Source: Desulfobacterales bacterium
Lineage (GTDB): Bacteria; Desulfobacterota; Desulfobulbia; Desulfobulbales; JAGXFP01
Direction: 5' to 3'
Assembly: GCA_024637225.1 (NCBI GenBank)
Contig: JAGXFP010000053.1
Location: forward strand, 1-33,683
DNA length: 33,683 nt
Below, one piece after another: positions 1 to 8,207 of this stretch. The notes beneath the pieces are model-generated. The model ran no database searches and had not been told where the DNA came from. It saw only the letters and a list, made by a program, of their open reading frames with translations. The translations under genes were made by a program, and so were the position numbers. How positions within the stretch are numbered: position 1 is the first letter of the stretch; each line of letters opens with the position of its first letter.

Positions 1-35
1 TCGCGACTACATCACAAATAAACGGTCGGATAGCT

Positions 36-140
36 CCGGAAAAGCGGTCGGCATCCGGCCGGAATGCCGGTCGCCATCAAATCGGAATGCCGGTCGGCTT
101 CCCGCCGGAACACCGGTCGGCTTCGACCGGAATACGCAGT
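36..140. repeat. Imperfect short tandem repeat (about 20-24 bp unit)
   Basis: Four to five degenerate copies of a unit resembling CCGGAATGCCGGTCGGC follow one another (starting near 36, 59, 82, 105 and 127), separated by a few variable bases. Each copy is itself partly palindromic around CCGG. Copies differ too much and spacers are too short for a CRISPR array. No function is visible. Confidence 0.5.
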
Positions 141-403
141 CTCGGGTCTCATCAGACAGGCGGAGCGGTCGACTCCGTTTTATTCAACTTCATTGCGAGA
201 AGCTTTGCGGCGAAGCAATTAAGTGTTTTCAGCATGCAGCATATTACGGAGTGTTAATCTATACTCACATAATTGATTTAATCGGTATGTTTGCAGCGCA
301 ATCAGTAAAAACTATTATTACCGAAAAAGAAAGTCCGAATAGGAAATTTGCCTTGGAAACCAGGGGGCCCGATAGAAAAATTCAGAAAAATGAAATAAGA
401 CAA

Positions 404-537
404 GTTTGCAAAAAGTCGATGAAAGCTGTCATTTCGAAACGAATGTGAGAAATCTTTTTTTTAACCAGTTGGAACTATTTAAGATTTCTCCCGTTGGTCG
501 AAATGACATTATGGTAATCCCGACTTTTTGCGACGCC
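404..537. repeat. Nested inverted repeat, MITE/REP-like hairpin
   Basis: Two inverted repeats are nested. The outer arms are CAAAAAGTCG (about 410-419) and CGACTTTTTG (about 520-529). The inner arms run from TGTCATTTCG to AGAAATCTT (about 429-458) and from AAGATTTCT to CGAAATGACA (about 479-509); read on opposite strands they match with a few differences. The whole would fold into one long interrupted hairpin. No protein is encoded, so this looks like a non-autonomous interspersed element. Pieces of the outer arm recur near 4785 and 10942. Confidence 0.65.
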
Positions 538-652
538 ATCAAATGACTTCAGTCAATTCGATTCAGCTTTTTTCCGGCAGGTTGCTTTCATATCGGCATT
601 CCAACGGGATTACCCTCAAAAAATCCGGATTAAGCTGCATCCAGACGGCGGA

Positions 653-1396
653 TTACTGTTTTGAACGGAGGATCTCTTCGACCCCGGCAATGTTTTCGAG
701 GCGGTCCACGCCATAGCCTTGATGAACTGTTTTGACGACGTGGATCGAAAAGCCGTTTTCCAGCAGCCGAAGTTGTTCAAGCTTTTCGCTCTGCTCCAGG
801 GGGCCCTTTTCCAGATTGCCGAATTTTTCCAGAATATGTTAGCGGAAGGCGTATATTCCCATGTGTCCGTAGTAGTTGCCGTTTTTGCCGTCTCTGGCAT
901 AGGGGATTGCTGATCTGGAAAAGTAAATGGCGCTGTCATCCAGAGCCATGACCACTTTCACCTGATCGGGGCCTTGGGCCTGTTCGGCTGTTATTGCATG
1001 GGCCAGGGTGGTCACCTGAATAGCATCGGACTGAAACGGCATTACCAGTTCGGTAAGCATGTCCGGTTCCAGGGTCGGTTCATCGCCCTGGATATTGACT
1101 ATAACGCTTCCCTCCGGTATTTCCAGGAGACGGGCGGCTTCCAAAACCCGCTCCGTACCGCAGGTATGTTCGGCGCCGGTCATGAGGACCGGGATATCCA
1201 GAGCCTCGGCTGCCTTGAAAATTCTCTCGTCATCGGTTGCCAGAACCACTTTTTCAAGGAGGGGACATTGGCTTGCCCGGTTATGGACATGCCAGAACAT
1301 GGGTTTCCCAAGAATCTCGGCCAGAGGTTTTCCGTTGAATCGGGAGGAGGCGTAGCGGGTTGGGATGATTCCATAACATTTGGGAAGATTTCGCAT
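653..1396 (-). pseudogene. kdsB: CMP-Kdo synthetase with in-frame stop codon
   Basis: 3-deoxy-manno-octulosonate cytidylyltransferase activates Kdo with CTP for lipid A/LPS assembly in the cytoplasm. The start ATG (1394-1396) follows a good AAGGAG site. Family marks are visible: the nucleotide-binding [15 protein letters not shown] near the N-terminus, VNIQGDEP in the middle, then [10 protein letters not shown] and [11 protein letters not shown]. At 839-841 a TAA interrupts the frame (codon 186 of 247). Beyond it the same frame continues with a typical KdsB C-terminus (EQLRLLENGFSIHVV, then VDRLENIAGVEEIL) and ends at a TAA at 653-655. No base is missing, so this is a single nonsense change, probably from a lysine codon, or a sequencing error. 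The truncated 185-residue product would lack the last 61 residues. Kdo activation is normally essential with lipid A of this type, so a second kdsB or an artefact should be considered. waaA lies upstream on the same strand after a 283-base gap with no feature I recognise. Confidence 0.82.
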
Positions 1397-1679
1397 GCTT
1401 CTCCTTTACCGGTTTGTTCCTGTTTAAGCCGATGCGAATCCGCATACTATCATTGAAATGAAATCACCTCAATGGATTTGCCGTCCCGCCAAAAGTTAAC
1501 CGGCGGATGGATGGTTTTAACTTAACATGCTGATTTATCGTGCGGAGATTGCTCCTGAATATGTGAGCGCTTGAGAACGGCTTAAATGTGAGGAGATGGC
1601 GATTATTTTTAATGGTATATCGACGGGAAGTCGATACAGCGCCAAGTATAGGTAAACCATAATCGCCACTGATTCGGTT

Positions 1680-3020
1680 TTATTGAAAAAGCGAATCAAT
1701 GATAAGCTTGCACGCCTTGCCGGTTCCTCCCTGCCGGTTTCGGATATAGGCTTGTAAGGCCTGGCGGGTTTCCGCCCTCCGCGGGGGAGTGTGAATATTT
1801 TCCAGAAGATATTCCGCCACCTCCCATCGGTCTTTTGCCTCGAATACTAGCTTTCGGTCCATGATTTCCCTGCCTATCCAGGAAAAATTATCCCAGTAAG
1901 GCCCGATAACGGGCCGCAGGCCGCAACTCAGGGGTTCCAGAAAGTTCTGGCCGCCGAGCGGCGCCAGGCTGCCGCCGACAAAAGCGGCCCAGGCAAGCTC
2001 ATAGGCCTGGGCCAGTTCCCCCATGACATCCCAGAGAATTATTGTTCCCTGCTTAACCGGTCCGGTTGTCGCGGAACGCAATTGCCATTGCAGACCCAAC
2101 CGGGAAAGGTTTTTTTGCCAGTGATCCAGGCGTTGCATGTGTCTGGGGAAAAGACCGATAATGGCCTGGGGGTTTTTGGGTCTCAATTCGCGGAGTAGTT
2201 CTTCCAGATCTTCTTCTTCCTCCTTACGAACCGAGCCTAGAACGATAAAGGGGCTTTCCGGCTCAAAGAGGGGGCGGAGCGGGTTTTCCGTCGGGTTTTG
2301 CCCGTCATCCCCGGAGTGGAACCGGTCAAACTTGATATTACCCATAATATCGACAATGTCATGGCCGAAGAGAATGCCGAAACGCCTGCCATCCTCGGGG
2401 GACATGGCCAGGATCGTATCGGGCCCGAGTTCTTTCCAGAAGGAGGGGCGGATTAAATAGCGGGATAAACTACGCTGGGTCATTCTGCCGTTGATAATCA
2501 GGAGTTTGCAATTCCCGCGCCGGCAGGATTTCATCAGCCCCGGCCAGAGTTCGCTTTCCAGAAGGACCACGGCGCGCGGTTGGACAGCTGACATGGCCCG
2601 GGCCATTATGGTCGGTTTGTCGAAAGGGAAATAGGCGGTATGAATTTTGATATTGGTGGAGTTTTGGTGCTCCCGCCTGATTTTTTCTAAAATATCCATG
2701 CCCTGGCTGGTGTTGGTGGTGAGCAGGATGGTGATCGGGGAGGGCGGGGTTAACCGGTTGATCAGTTCCAGGGCGAGATATGATTCTCCCACAGAAGCGG
2801 CCTGTATCCAAAGATCGGCCCGGGGTGGCGGAGTTGCCAGGGTTCTTTGCTCAAAACCGGGACGGAGGCGCTTGCTGAATCTCAGACAGGGCAAAAAAAG
2901 ATTCCAGAGCCCCTGATAGAGCCGGAGGATTATCCCGGTTGAAAAATTAATGTCGGACTCTTGATTTTTGATGACCGGCTTCCTGGGGTTGGTTGTAAAA
3001 GTTTGGCGCCAATATAGCAA
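1680..3020 (-). CDS. waaA: 3-deoxy-D-manno-octulosonic acid (Kdo) transferase
   Basis: WaaA/KdtA transfers Kdo from CMP-Kdo to the lipid A precursor at the cytoplasmic face of the inner membrane. The 446-residue protein has the family layout: a membrane-anchoring hydrophobic segment (about 30-47), then AASVGE (74-79) carrying the conserved catalytic-type glutamate, LLESELWPG (153-161), FPRH (291-294) and the GT-B donor-site stretch GGSL...NFLEP (349-363). About 25 residues precede the usual family start, but no in-frame ATG lies nearer the conserved part, so the ATG at 3018-3020 is kept. It is co-directional with the interrupted kdsB, which makes its sugar donor. Function is well supported; the exact start is less sure. 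Confidence 0.9.
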   Translation of the reverse strand: MLYWRQTFTTNPRKPVIKNQESDINFSTGIILRLYQGLWNLFLPCLRFSKRLRPGFEQRTLATPPPRADLWIQAASVGESYLALELINRLTPPSPITILLTTNTSQGMDILEKIRREHQNSTNIKIHTAYFPFDKPTIMARAMSAVQPRAVVLLESELWPGLMKSCRRGNCKLLIINGRMTQRSLSRYLIRPSFWKELGPDTILAMSPEDGRRFGILFGHDIVDIMGNIKFDRFHSGDDGQNPTENPLRPLFEPESPFIVLGSVRKEEEEDLEELLRELRPKNPQAIIGLFPRHMQRLDHWQKNLSRLGLQWQLRSATTGPVKQGTIILWDVMGELAQAYELAWAAFVGGSLAPLGGQNFLEPLSCGLRPVIGPYWDNFSWIGREIMDRKLVFEAKDRWEVAEYLLENIHTPPRRAETRQALQAYIRNRQGGTGKACKLIIDSLFQ

Positions 3021-3335
3021 GTAGGGCTTTTTATGTAAACAAGGGTGATTTGATTCACAGAGAGCTCCCGAACAACGCGATTTTAGGGTTTAGATTTCCG
3101 GATGTTTTTAGAACCTTCCTGAACCGACGGCTTAGAGAACGGGTTTTATTCAGAAGACGAACGGCTGCCGCTCTGCCCAAATAATTGCCGCCCTGCATTT
3201 TCCCCCATGAAAAGCGATCGAAGACCTGAAAGCGACCATGCCTCTCCGGGGCCACTTTTTTCACGTTTCCAGGTGCGGTTCCCGGCGACGAAAACAGGAG
3301 GGAAATCCGGGGAGGAAAAATATTTAAAATAATCA

Positions 3336-3352
3336 TTGAAAATGATTTTCAA
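3336..3352. promoter_or_regulatory. Fur-box-like palindrome
   Basis: A 17-base palindrome TTGAAAATGATTTTCAA (one central mismatch), embedded in the AT-rich, Fur-consensus-like stretch 3329-3370 with further GATTTT and ATCATT half-sites. It lies about 200 bases upstream of the LbtU-type siderophore porin. The iron-related gene downstream supports Fur control; binding itself is inferred. Confidence 0.65.
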
Positions 3353-3396
3353 TCTCATTATGATGATTTTCGGCCTCAGGGAATACCGGGGTGGCG

Positions 3397-3427
3397 GCTG
3401 CAAATGAAAACGATTTTCATTTGCAGC
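3397..3427. promoter_or_regulatory. 31-bp near-perfect palindrome, probable second Fur operator
   Basis: The arms GCTGCAAATGAAAA and TTTTCATTTGCAGC are exact reverse complements around a 3-base centre. The core AATGAAAACGATTTTCATT resembles the Fur motif. It sits 120 bases before the LbtU-type porin start, so it could overlap the promoter. It could also form an RNA hairpin in the leader if transcribed. Two spaced boxes suggest tight iron repression (inference). Confidence 0.6.
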
Positions 3428-3547
3428 TGGAAGGTGGTGACCTCTCTTTTAAATCAGCGGAATTCCCCCTTCGAGATAGTTTGGAAGCTTATCGGAATCA
3501 GCAAACTAACCCAGTTTTAATTTAATTAATAACACAGGAGAATCAGT

Positions 3548-4681
3548 ATGAAGATCGCCCGAAGCATAACGAAATTGCCCATCCTCAAACAAGTCTTTCA
3601 GCATGTGGTGGCTTTTATGCCATTGATCATGCTGGCGCTGATGCTGTTCTTCGTGCCTGCGGTTTCCCACGCCGGCGAGAGGGATTTTGATGCCGAGATC
3701 GACAATATCCGGTCCAGGCTTTCCATCATTGAGGCCGGTACCGGCTCCGCCGTCGCCCCGGTCGGGCCGACCTGGACCGAGCGCTTAACGTTTAGCGGAG
3801 TGGTCGAGGTAGAGGCAGGGTTAACTGACGGCGATGACGGTACCGAAAGTGATATCGCCGTGGCCACTGTCGAATTGGGCCTCGAAGCTCAAATCAATGA
3901 CTACAGTGCGGCCCAGGTCCTCTTCCTTTACGAAGACGGTGAGGATCTCAGGGTTGACGAAGCCTTCATCACCCTCGGCAACCTTGAAAGAAATCCTTTT
4001 TATCTTAGCGCCGGTAAGCTTTACGTACCCTTCGGTAATTACGAGACCCAGATGATTTCCGACCCCTTGACCCTTGAGATCGGGGAGGCCGGTGAAGATG
4101 TGATTCAGATCGGCCTCGAGGCGGCGGGATTTTACGCCTCGGCCTACGGCTTTAACGGCGATACCGCTGACGGCGGCAGCGACGTGGTCGAGCATTACGG
4201 TCTTAACGGCGGTTATGCGCTTGAAGCGGCCGCGTTCAGCCTCGATATCGGCGGTGGCTGGCTGAGCAGCATCGGCGATACCGACGGTCTCACTGATGCC
4301 CTGGGCGGCGGGCCGGTTGCGGTAAACGATTATATCGACGGCTATGCCGCTCACCTGATCACCGGTTACGGGCCGTTTTCCCTGATCGGCGAATATGTCG
4401 GGGCCGGCGACGATCTGGCCGGAGCCGATTCGCAGATTTCCGCTTACAACCTTGAGGCCGGATTCTTTTTCCCCCTTGCCGGCAGAGAGGCGTCCATAGC
4501 GTTCGGCTACCAAAAAACCGATGAGGCCAGGTGGGCGGATCTGCCTGAGAAACGGATGGTAAGCGCCCTGGCGGTCGAGATCATGGACAGTACCTCCCTG
4601 GCTTTGGAATGGATGAATGAAGAGGATTACGACGGCGTCGACTCGGATGTTTACACCCTGCAACTTGCTGCCGAGTTTTAG
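3548..4681 (+). CDS. LbtU-family siderophore porin
   Basis: Predicted outer-membrane beta-barrel of 377 residues. The N-terminus has a long positively charged region, a hydrophobic core (about 21-38) and an AxA-type cleavage site near VSHAGE (about 40-45). A short predicted coiled coil follows (FDAEIDNIRSRLSII). The rest alternates polar and hydrophobic residues, is rich in Gly, Asp and aromatic residues, and ends in AAEF with a terminal Phe, as barrel proteins do. The stretch LSAGKLYVPFGNYETQMISDPLTLEIGE was recognised in parts (for example KLYVPFGNYET) as typical of the LbtU family, named after the Legionella legiobactin receptor. An AGGAG site lies 6 bases before the ATG. Two Fur-like palindromes upstream and a strong terminator at 4968-5000 frame it as a single iron-regulated unit. 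The ligand is not predictable. Confidence 0.8.
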   Translation: MKIARSITKLPILKQVFQHVVAFMPLIMLALMLFFVPAVSHAGERDFDAEIDNIRSRLSIIEAGTGSAVAPVGPTWTERLTFSGVVEVEAGLTDGDDGTESDIAVATVELGLEAQINDYSAAQVLFLYEDGEDLRVDEAFITLGNLERNPFYLSAGKLYVPFGNYETQMISDPLTLEIGEAGEDVIQIGLEAAGFYASAYGFNGDTADGGSDVVEHYGLNGGYALEAAAFSLDIGGGWLSSIGDTDGLTDALGGGPVAVNDYIDGYAAHLITGYGPFSLIGEYVGAGDDLAGADSQISAYNLEAGFFFPLAGREASIAFGYQKTDEARWADLPEKRMVSALAVEIMDSTSLALEWMNEEDYDGVDSDVYTLQLAAEF

Positions 4682-4967
4682 AAAATGATGCGGATGCCGC
4701 CGCCATAAAAGCGAAGCTCTGGAAATATGGCGTCGCCAAAAGTCACAAATGCAGTCATTGCGAAGGCAAGGAAATGACGAGTTTGCAAAAAGTTTCCAAA
4801 GATTAATGCAGCACCCTTCGGCAGGCTCGGGACGGACCTTAAATCCACGGGTTGCCCCGCCCGCACCGCGCCTGTCGAAGGTAGGGTTTTTGGCACTTTG
4901 TCAAAAACAAGAGAGAGCACCAAAAGCGGAATTAAACCCCAATAACATCTTTCCGCTTTCCTCCTTG
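4682..4967. repeat. Interspersed repeat debris between the porin gene and its terminator
   Basis: No gene is visible. The stretch carries fragments of the genome's repeat families: CAGTCATTGCGAAGG (about 4752), GTTTGCAAAAAGT (about 4781) and a GCCTGTCGAAGG-type copy (about 4868-4879). Similar copies occur near 403, 15518, 15656 and 23795. If the porin transcript runs to 4968-5000, these repeats form its 3' untranslated region. Confidence 0.5.
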
Positions 4968-5000
4968 ACAGGGGCGCCGTCGCGGCGCCCCTGTTTTTTT
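4968..5000 (+). terminator. Intrinsic terminator after the LbtU-type porin
   Basis: Perfect GC-rich stem CAGGGGCGCCG (4969-4979) and CGGCGCCCCTG (4983-4993) with a 3-base loop, extended by one A-T pair and followed by seven T. It is a textbook rho-independent terminator. Confidence 0.9.
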
Positions 5001-5144
5001 AGATTTCCTCGGCTTGCAGAATTAAATAAACCCGAAATGATTGACGAACTTTTGCCCGGAATGTTTTAGTTCCTTGTTGATTAATTCACTGCGTCATAAT
5101 GGCGGCTGAAGCCAGGGACTTTCGCAAAATACCACGGAGATGTC

Positions 5145-6125
5145 GTGAAACTGGAACGGCTTGAAAAAATACAGATAAGCATATATGCCGCGGTCTTGGG
5201 CTTGGGAGCGGGTTTTGGCTTGTGGCGTCCGGTCCTTGGCGGGAGCCTGGAGATTTTGATTTCACCCGCCCTTGCCGTGCTGCTTTATGGCATGTTTGCC
5301 CAGATCCCATTTTTCCGTCTGGGCGAGGTCTTTGGCGCCCGGCGATTTACCGCCGCGCTGCTGACGGTTAATTTTATCGTTGTCCCTGTCCTGGTCTGGT
5401 TATTGTCGCTCTTTTTGCCGCAACATCCACCGTTGTTACTCGGGGTGTATCTCGTTCTGCTCACCCCCTGCATCGACTACGTTATCGTCTTTACCCATCT
5501 CGGACGCGGAGATGCGCGATTGGTTCTGGCTGCCACGCCTCTGCTGCTTTTCGCCCAGATGCTCCTGCTGCCCTTATATCTGTGGCTTTTCATGGGTGCG
5601 GAGGCGGCGGAGATAATGAGGGCCGGGCCCTTTCTCCATGCATTTCTTGTGCTGATCGTCTTGCCTCTTGGTCTGGCGGTGGCAACCGAGTACTGGGCCG
5701 GATGCCGGAGCGGGGGGGCCATCTGGCTTGCTGGTACCGCGTGGCTGCCGGTGCCGTTCATGGCGCTTGTTTTATTCCTTGTCGTCGCCTCCCAGATTGG
5801 TAGAATCGAAGAATTCCTGCCGTTGGTCAGCCGCGCCGTGCCGATTTACATTGTCTTTCTGGTCATCATGCCGCTGTTCGCCCGTCTGATCGCCTGTGCG
5901 TTTCGACTGGAGACCCGGGCGGGGAGGGCGCTGATTTTCAGTGCCGGAACCCGCAATTCCCTGGTAGTTCTGCCTTTGGCGCTCGCTTTGCCGGATGCCT
6001 GGGTTCTGACCCCAGCGGTAATTGTCACGCAAACATTGGTTGAACTGGTCGGCGAGTTGATCTACATCCGCCTGGTGCCTTCGCTTATTTTCCGGAAGGA
6101 CAGGCGCTGCGCCGCTGTCTCATAG
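5145..6125 (+). CDS. ACR3/bile-acid:sodium symporter-type transporter (arsenic resistance-like)
   Basis: An integral inner-membrane protein of 326 residues with about ten hydrophobic segments, typical of the BASS superfamily. The segment LLTPCIDYVIVFTHLGRGD carries the conserved PC motif, and GTRNSLVVLPLALALP with a later TQTLVELVGELIYIRL matches the second half of ACR3-type arsenite exporters, in which one Cys in the fourth helix and one Glu in the ninth are conserved. A GTG start is chosen because GGAGA lies just upstream and no nearby in-frame ATG fits. There is no arsR, arsC or arsenic-type operator next to it, so the substrate is uncertain; another anion or organic acid is possible. Its stop codon overlaps the ribosome site of the FAD oxidoreductase gene, so the two are likely co-transcribed. 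Confidence 0.7.
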   Translation: MKLERLEKIQISIYAAVLGLGAGFGLWRPVLGGSLEILISPALAVLLYGMFAQIPFFRLGEVFGARRFTAALLTVNFIVVPVLVWLLSLFLPQHPPLLLGVYLVLLTPCIDYVIVFTHLGRGDARLVLAATPLLLFAQMLLLPLYLWLFMGAEAAEIMRAGPFLHAFLVLIVLPLGLAVATEYWAGCRSGGAIWLAGTAWLPVPFMALVLFLVVASQIGRIEEFLPLVSRAVPIYIVFLVIMPLFARLIACAFRLETRAGRALIFSAGTRNSLVVLPLALALPDAWVLTPAVIVTQTLVELVGELIYIRLVPSLIFRKDRRCAAVS

Positions 6126-6137
6126 AGGAGTTTTTCA

Positions 6138-7709
6138 TTGGATCTCATCATCGATAATCTTCGTGTTCCCATTGAAAATGACGGGTTTGCCGCATACCTC
6201 GAAGCCGCTTCCGACAGGCTTGAAGTTAAGGAAGGGATCGAAATCGTTAAAATCCTCAGTAAAGTGCTCGATCCGGGCGATCAGGAGCAGTTTTATTATA
6301 AAGTGACGCTGGTGGTCAGGGTTGACGACGATTTTACTAACGAGCAAGACTTTCCCCTCTACACCGCCCCGATAGGGCTTTGCCGGAACGCGGCCGATCG
6401 CAAGGAGAGGCCCATTGTCGTCGGTTTCGGTCCGGCCGGGATGTTTGCCGCCCTGGAGCTGATTGATTACGGCTTCAAACCCCGCATTTTCGAAAGGGGC
6501 AAAAAGATCGAGGAGCGCTCCGTAGACGTACAGCGCTTTATCGAAGAGCGGCTGCTCGACCCGGAGTCGAATATCCAGTTCGGCGAAGGCGGGGCCGGTT
6601 CGTACTCGGACGGCAAACTCTTCTCCCGGCGCAATAACAATACCAGCTATGTGAACCGGGTCTTGGAAACCTTTATCAAATTCGGAGCCCCGGCCGAAAT
6701 CGGCTACATCGGCAAGCCCCATCTGGGCACCGATCTGCTCTGCAAAATCGTGGTCAATATCAGGCGCTATATCGTCGAGCGGGGGGGCGAGATTCACTAT
6801 GGAGCCAGGATGACCGATCTGCTGGTCTCGGAGGGCAGGGCTCTGGGCATTGTGATTAACAATGAGCGGGAGTATCTTGCTTCCGGCATCTACCTGGCTC
6901 TTGGCCACTCGGCCCGGGATACCGTCAAGATGCTGCATGAAAAGGGCGTTGCCCTGGAGCGGCGCCCGATTTCGGTGGGGGTGAGGATAGAACATTCCGC
7001 CGAAACCGTTAATTTGATGCGCTACGGTCATAAATACAAGGATTTTCCCGGCCTGGGGGCGGCTGCCTATTCCTTGAATCATACCGACCGGAGGAGCGGC
7101 CGCGGGGTTTATACCTTCTGCATGTGTCCGGGCGGCGAGGTGGTTAATGCCTCTTCCGAACCGGGCCGCCTGGTTTTAAACGGGATGAGCTACTCGTCGC
7201 GGTCCTCGCCCTTTTCAAATGCCGGCCTGGTGGTGAATTGCCATGACCACGATTATCCCGCTGCCGGTCCCTTAGCCGGGCTGGCGTTTCAGCAGGAGAT
7301 CGAGAGCAGGGTTTTCAAGGCCGGCGGCGGGGACTGGCGTGCGCCAGCCCAGAATCTCATGGCTTTTCTGGGCGAGGAGCCCGGAGCTGCTCTCCATGAA
7401 ACTTCCTACAGGATGGGGACCAGGCACGCCGATCTGAAAGAGATCCTGCCTGAATTTGTGGTGACCCAGCTGATGAACGCCTTCCATAAATGGAAAGAAG
7501 AGGTCCCCCTTTTCGTTTCGAACCAGGCCATCCTGTTCGCCGCGGAAAGCCGGACCTCATCCCCTGTCCGGATCAAGCGCGACGCCTGCTATGAATCGGT
7601 AAATATCAAGAACCTGTATCCCATCGGCGAAGGCTCGGGCTACACCGGCGGCATCACCAGTTCCGCCGCTGATGCGATCAGGGCGGTGGAGGAACACCTG
7701 AAACCGTGA
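6138..7709 (+). CDS. FAD-dependent oxidoreductase (COG2509 type)
   Basis: A 523-residue flavoprotein of the large uncharacterised dehydrogenase family. An N-terminal alpha/beta domain (about 1-88) precedes the Rossmann FAD site VVGFGPAG (94-101). The family block NIQFGEGGAGSYSDGKL follows, then YLALGHSARDT and FCMCPGGEVV, and the C-terminal FAD contact GEGSGYTGGITSSAADAIRA. The start is TTG at 6138, favoured by GAGGAG at 6125-6130 with normal spacing; the reading frame opens with MDLIIDNLRVPIE, as in homologues. It lies 12 bases after the transporter gene. The substrate of this family is not known, and the pairing with an ACR3-like transporter does not settle it. Confidence 0.8.
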   Translation: MDLIIDNLRVPIENDGFAAYLEAASDRLEVKEGIEIVKILSKVLDPGDQEQFYYKVTLVVRVDDDFTNEQDFPLYTAPIGLCRNAADRKERPIVVGFGPAGMFAALELIDYGFKPRIFERGKKIEERSVDVQRFIEERLLDPESNIQFGEGGAGSYSDGKLFSRRNNNTSYVNRVLETFIKFGAPAEIGYIGKPHLGTDLLCKIVVNIRRYIVERGGEIHYGARMTDLLVSEGRALGIVINNEREYLASGIYLALGHSARDTVKMLHEKGVALERRPISVGVRIEHSAETVNLMRYGHKYKDFPGLGAAAYSLNHTDRRSGRGVYTFCMCPGGEVVNASSEPGRLVLNGMSYSSRSSPFSNAGLVVNCHDHDYPAAGPLAGLAFQQEIESRVFKAGGGDWRAPAQNLMAFLGEEPGAALHETSYRMGTRHADLKEILPEFVVTQLMNAFHKWKEEVPLFVSNQAILFAAESRTSSPVRIKRDACYESVNIKNLYPIGEGSGYTGGITSSAADAIRAVEEHLKP

Positions 7710-7793
7710 CAGCTTCTTTCTGCTCACGGATTCAGGATAAGGCGGGGAGCTGCCGCGATTGGATAACGTTAGATGCCCGAAAATTGTTTAGTG

Positions 7794-7937
7794 AGTGCCC
7801 GTCCATAAATGGACTTTTTGCCCGATAACTTCGTCGCCGCGGAGCCGGAAAGTGCCCACGTACCCAAGTAGGTTAAGCTTTTCCGACATCTTGATTCTCG
7901 TTCTCGGACAAAAATTTTCATTTTTTGGACAGACACT
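7794..7937. mobile_element. MITE-like element with about 30-bp imperfect terminal inverted repeats
   Basis: The left end reads inward from AGTGCCCGTCCATAAATG (7794) to TTTTTGCCCG. The right end, on the opposite strand, reads AGTGTCTGTCCAAAAAATG (from 7937) to TTTTTGTCCG. They match at most positions over roughly 30 bases. The 144-bp interior has no convincing gene, so this fits a non-autonomous transposon remnant. The rest of the gap from 7710 to 8207 shows no further gene or clear regulatory site. Confidence 0.55.
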
Positions 7938-8207
7938 AGTGAATTGGCAGCTTGCTACTAATTTTCTTTTGCTCTAAAATAGCAAGCGAGGCATTCCTCA
8001 CCCTTGACCTTTTCAGATTTGCTTCGAGGGTTATTCATCGTAAAACTCCCGATGAAAAATATTTTAAATGACGATAGAATCCGTTTCCGATGGCCTGGAA
8101 GGCGGCTGGGACAATAGCTTGATAAGGCAAGCGGCCCGGCTCCGTCAATTTCAGGATATGATAAATAAGCGCGTTTTTTAAGTGCTGGTCCCAAGGGGGC
8201 TTTTACG

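Larger units (their letters stand above)
1..652. other. Repeat-rich non-coding stretch at the left edge
   Basis: No open frame here has a credible start, ribosome site or recognisable product. The region holds three kinds of repeat: a short imperfect tandem array (about 36-140), a sequence of the type CATTGCGAG...GAAGCAAT (about 193-220) that belongs to a family seen again at 15518-15604, and a nested inverted repeat (about 404-537). It lies downstream of the minus-strand kdsB, so it would be read only as a 3' trailer. I see no convincing terminator for kdsB in it. Confidence 0.6.

Noticed and set aside
36..140. CRISPR array
   Set aside because: Units are degenerate, about 20 bases, without regular unique spacers, and no cas genes are near.
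251..448. 65-codon plus-strand frame near the left edge
   Set aside because: No ribosome site or family match, and its end runs into the nested inverted repeat.
839..841. Recoding (selenocysteine or pyrrolysine) at the kdsB stop
   Set aside because: The codon is TAA, not TGA or TAG, and KdsB has no such residue there in other species.
3055..3403. Minus-strand open frames of about 85-93 residues before the LbtU-type porin
   Set aside because: Composition is unlike a real protein, there is no ribosome site, and they run across the Fur-like palindromes.
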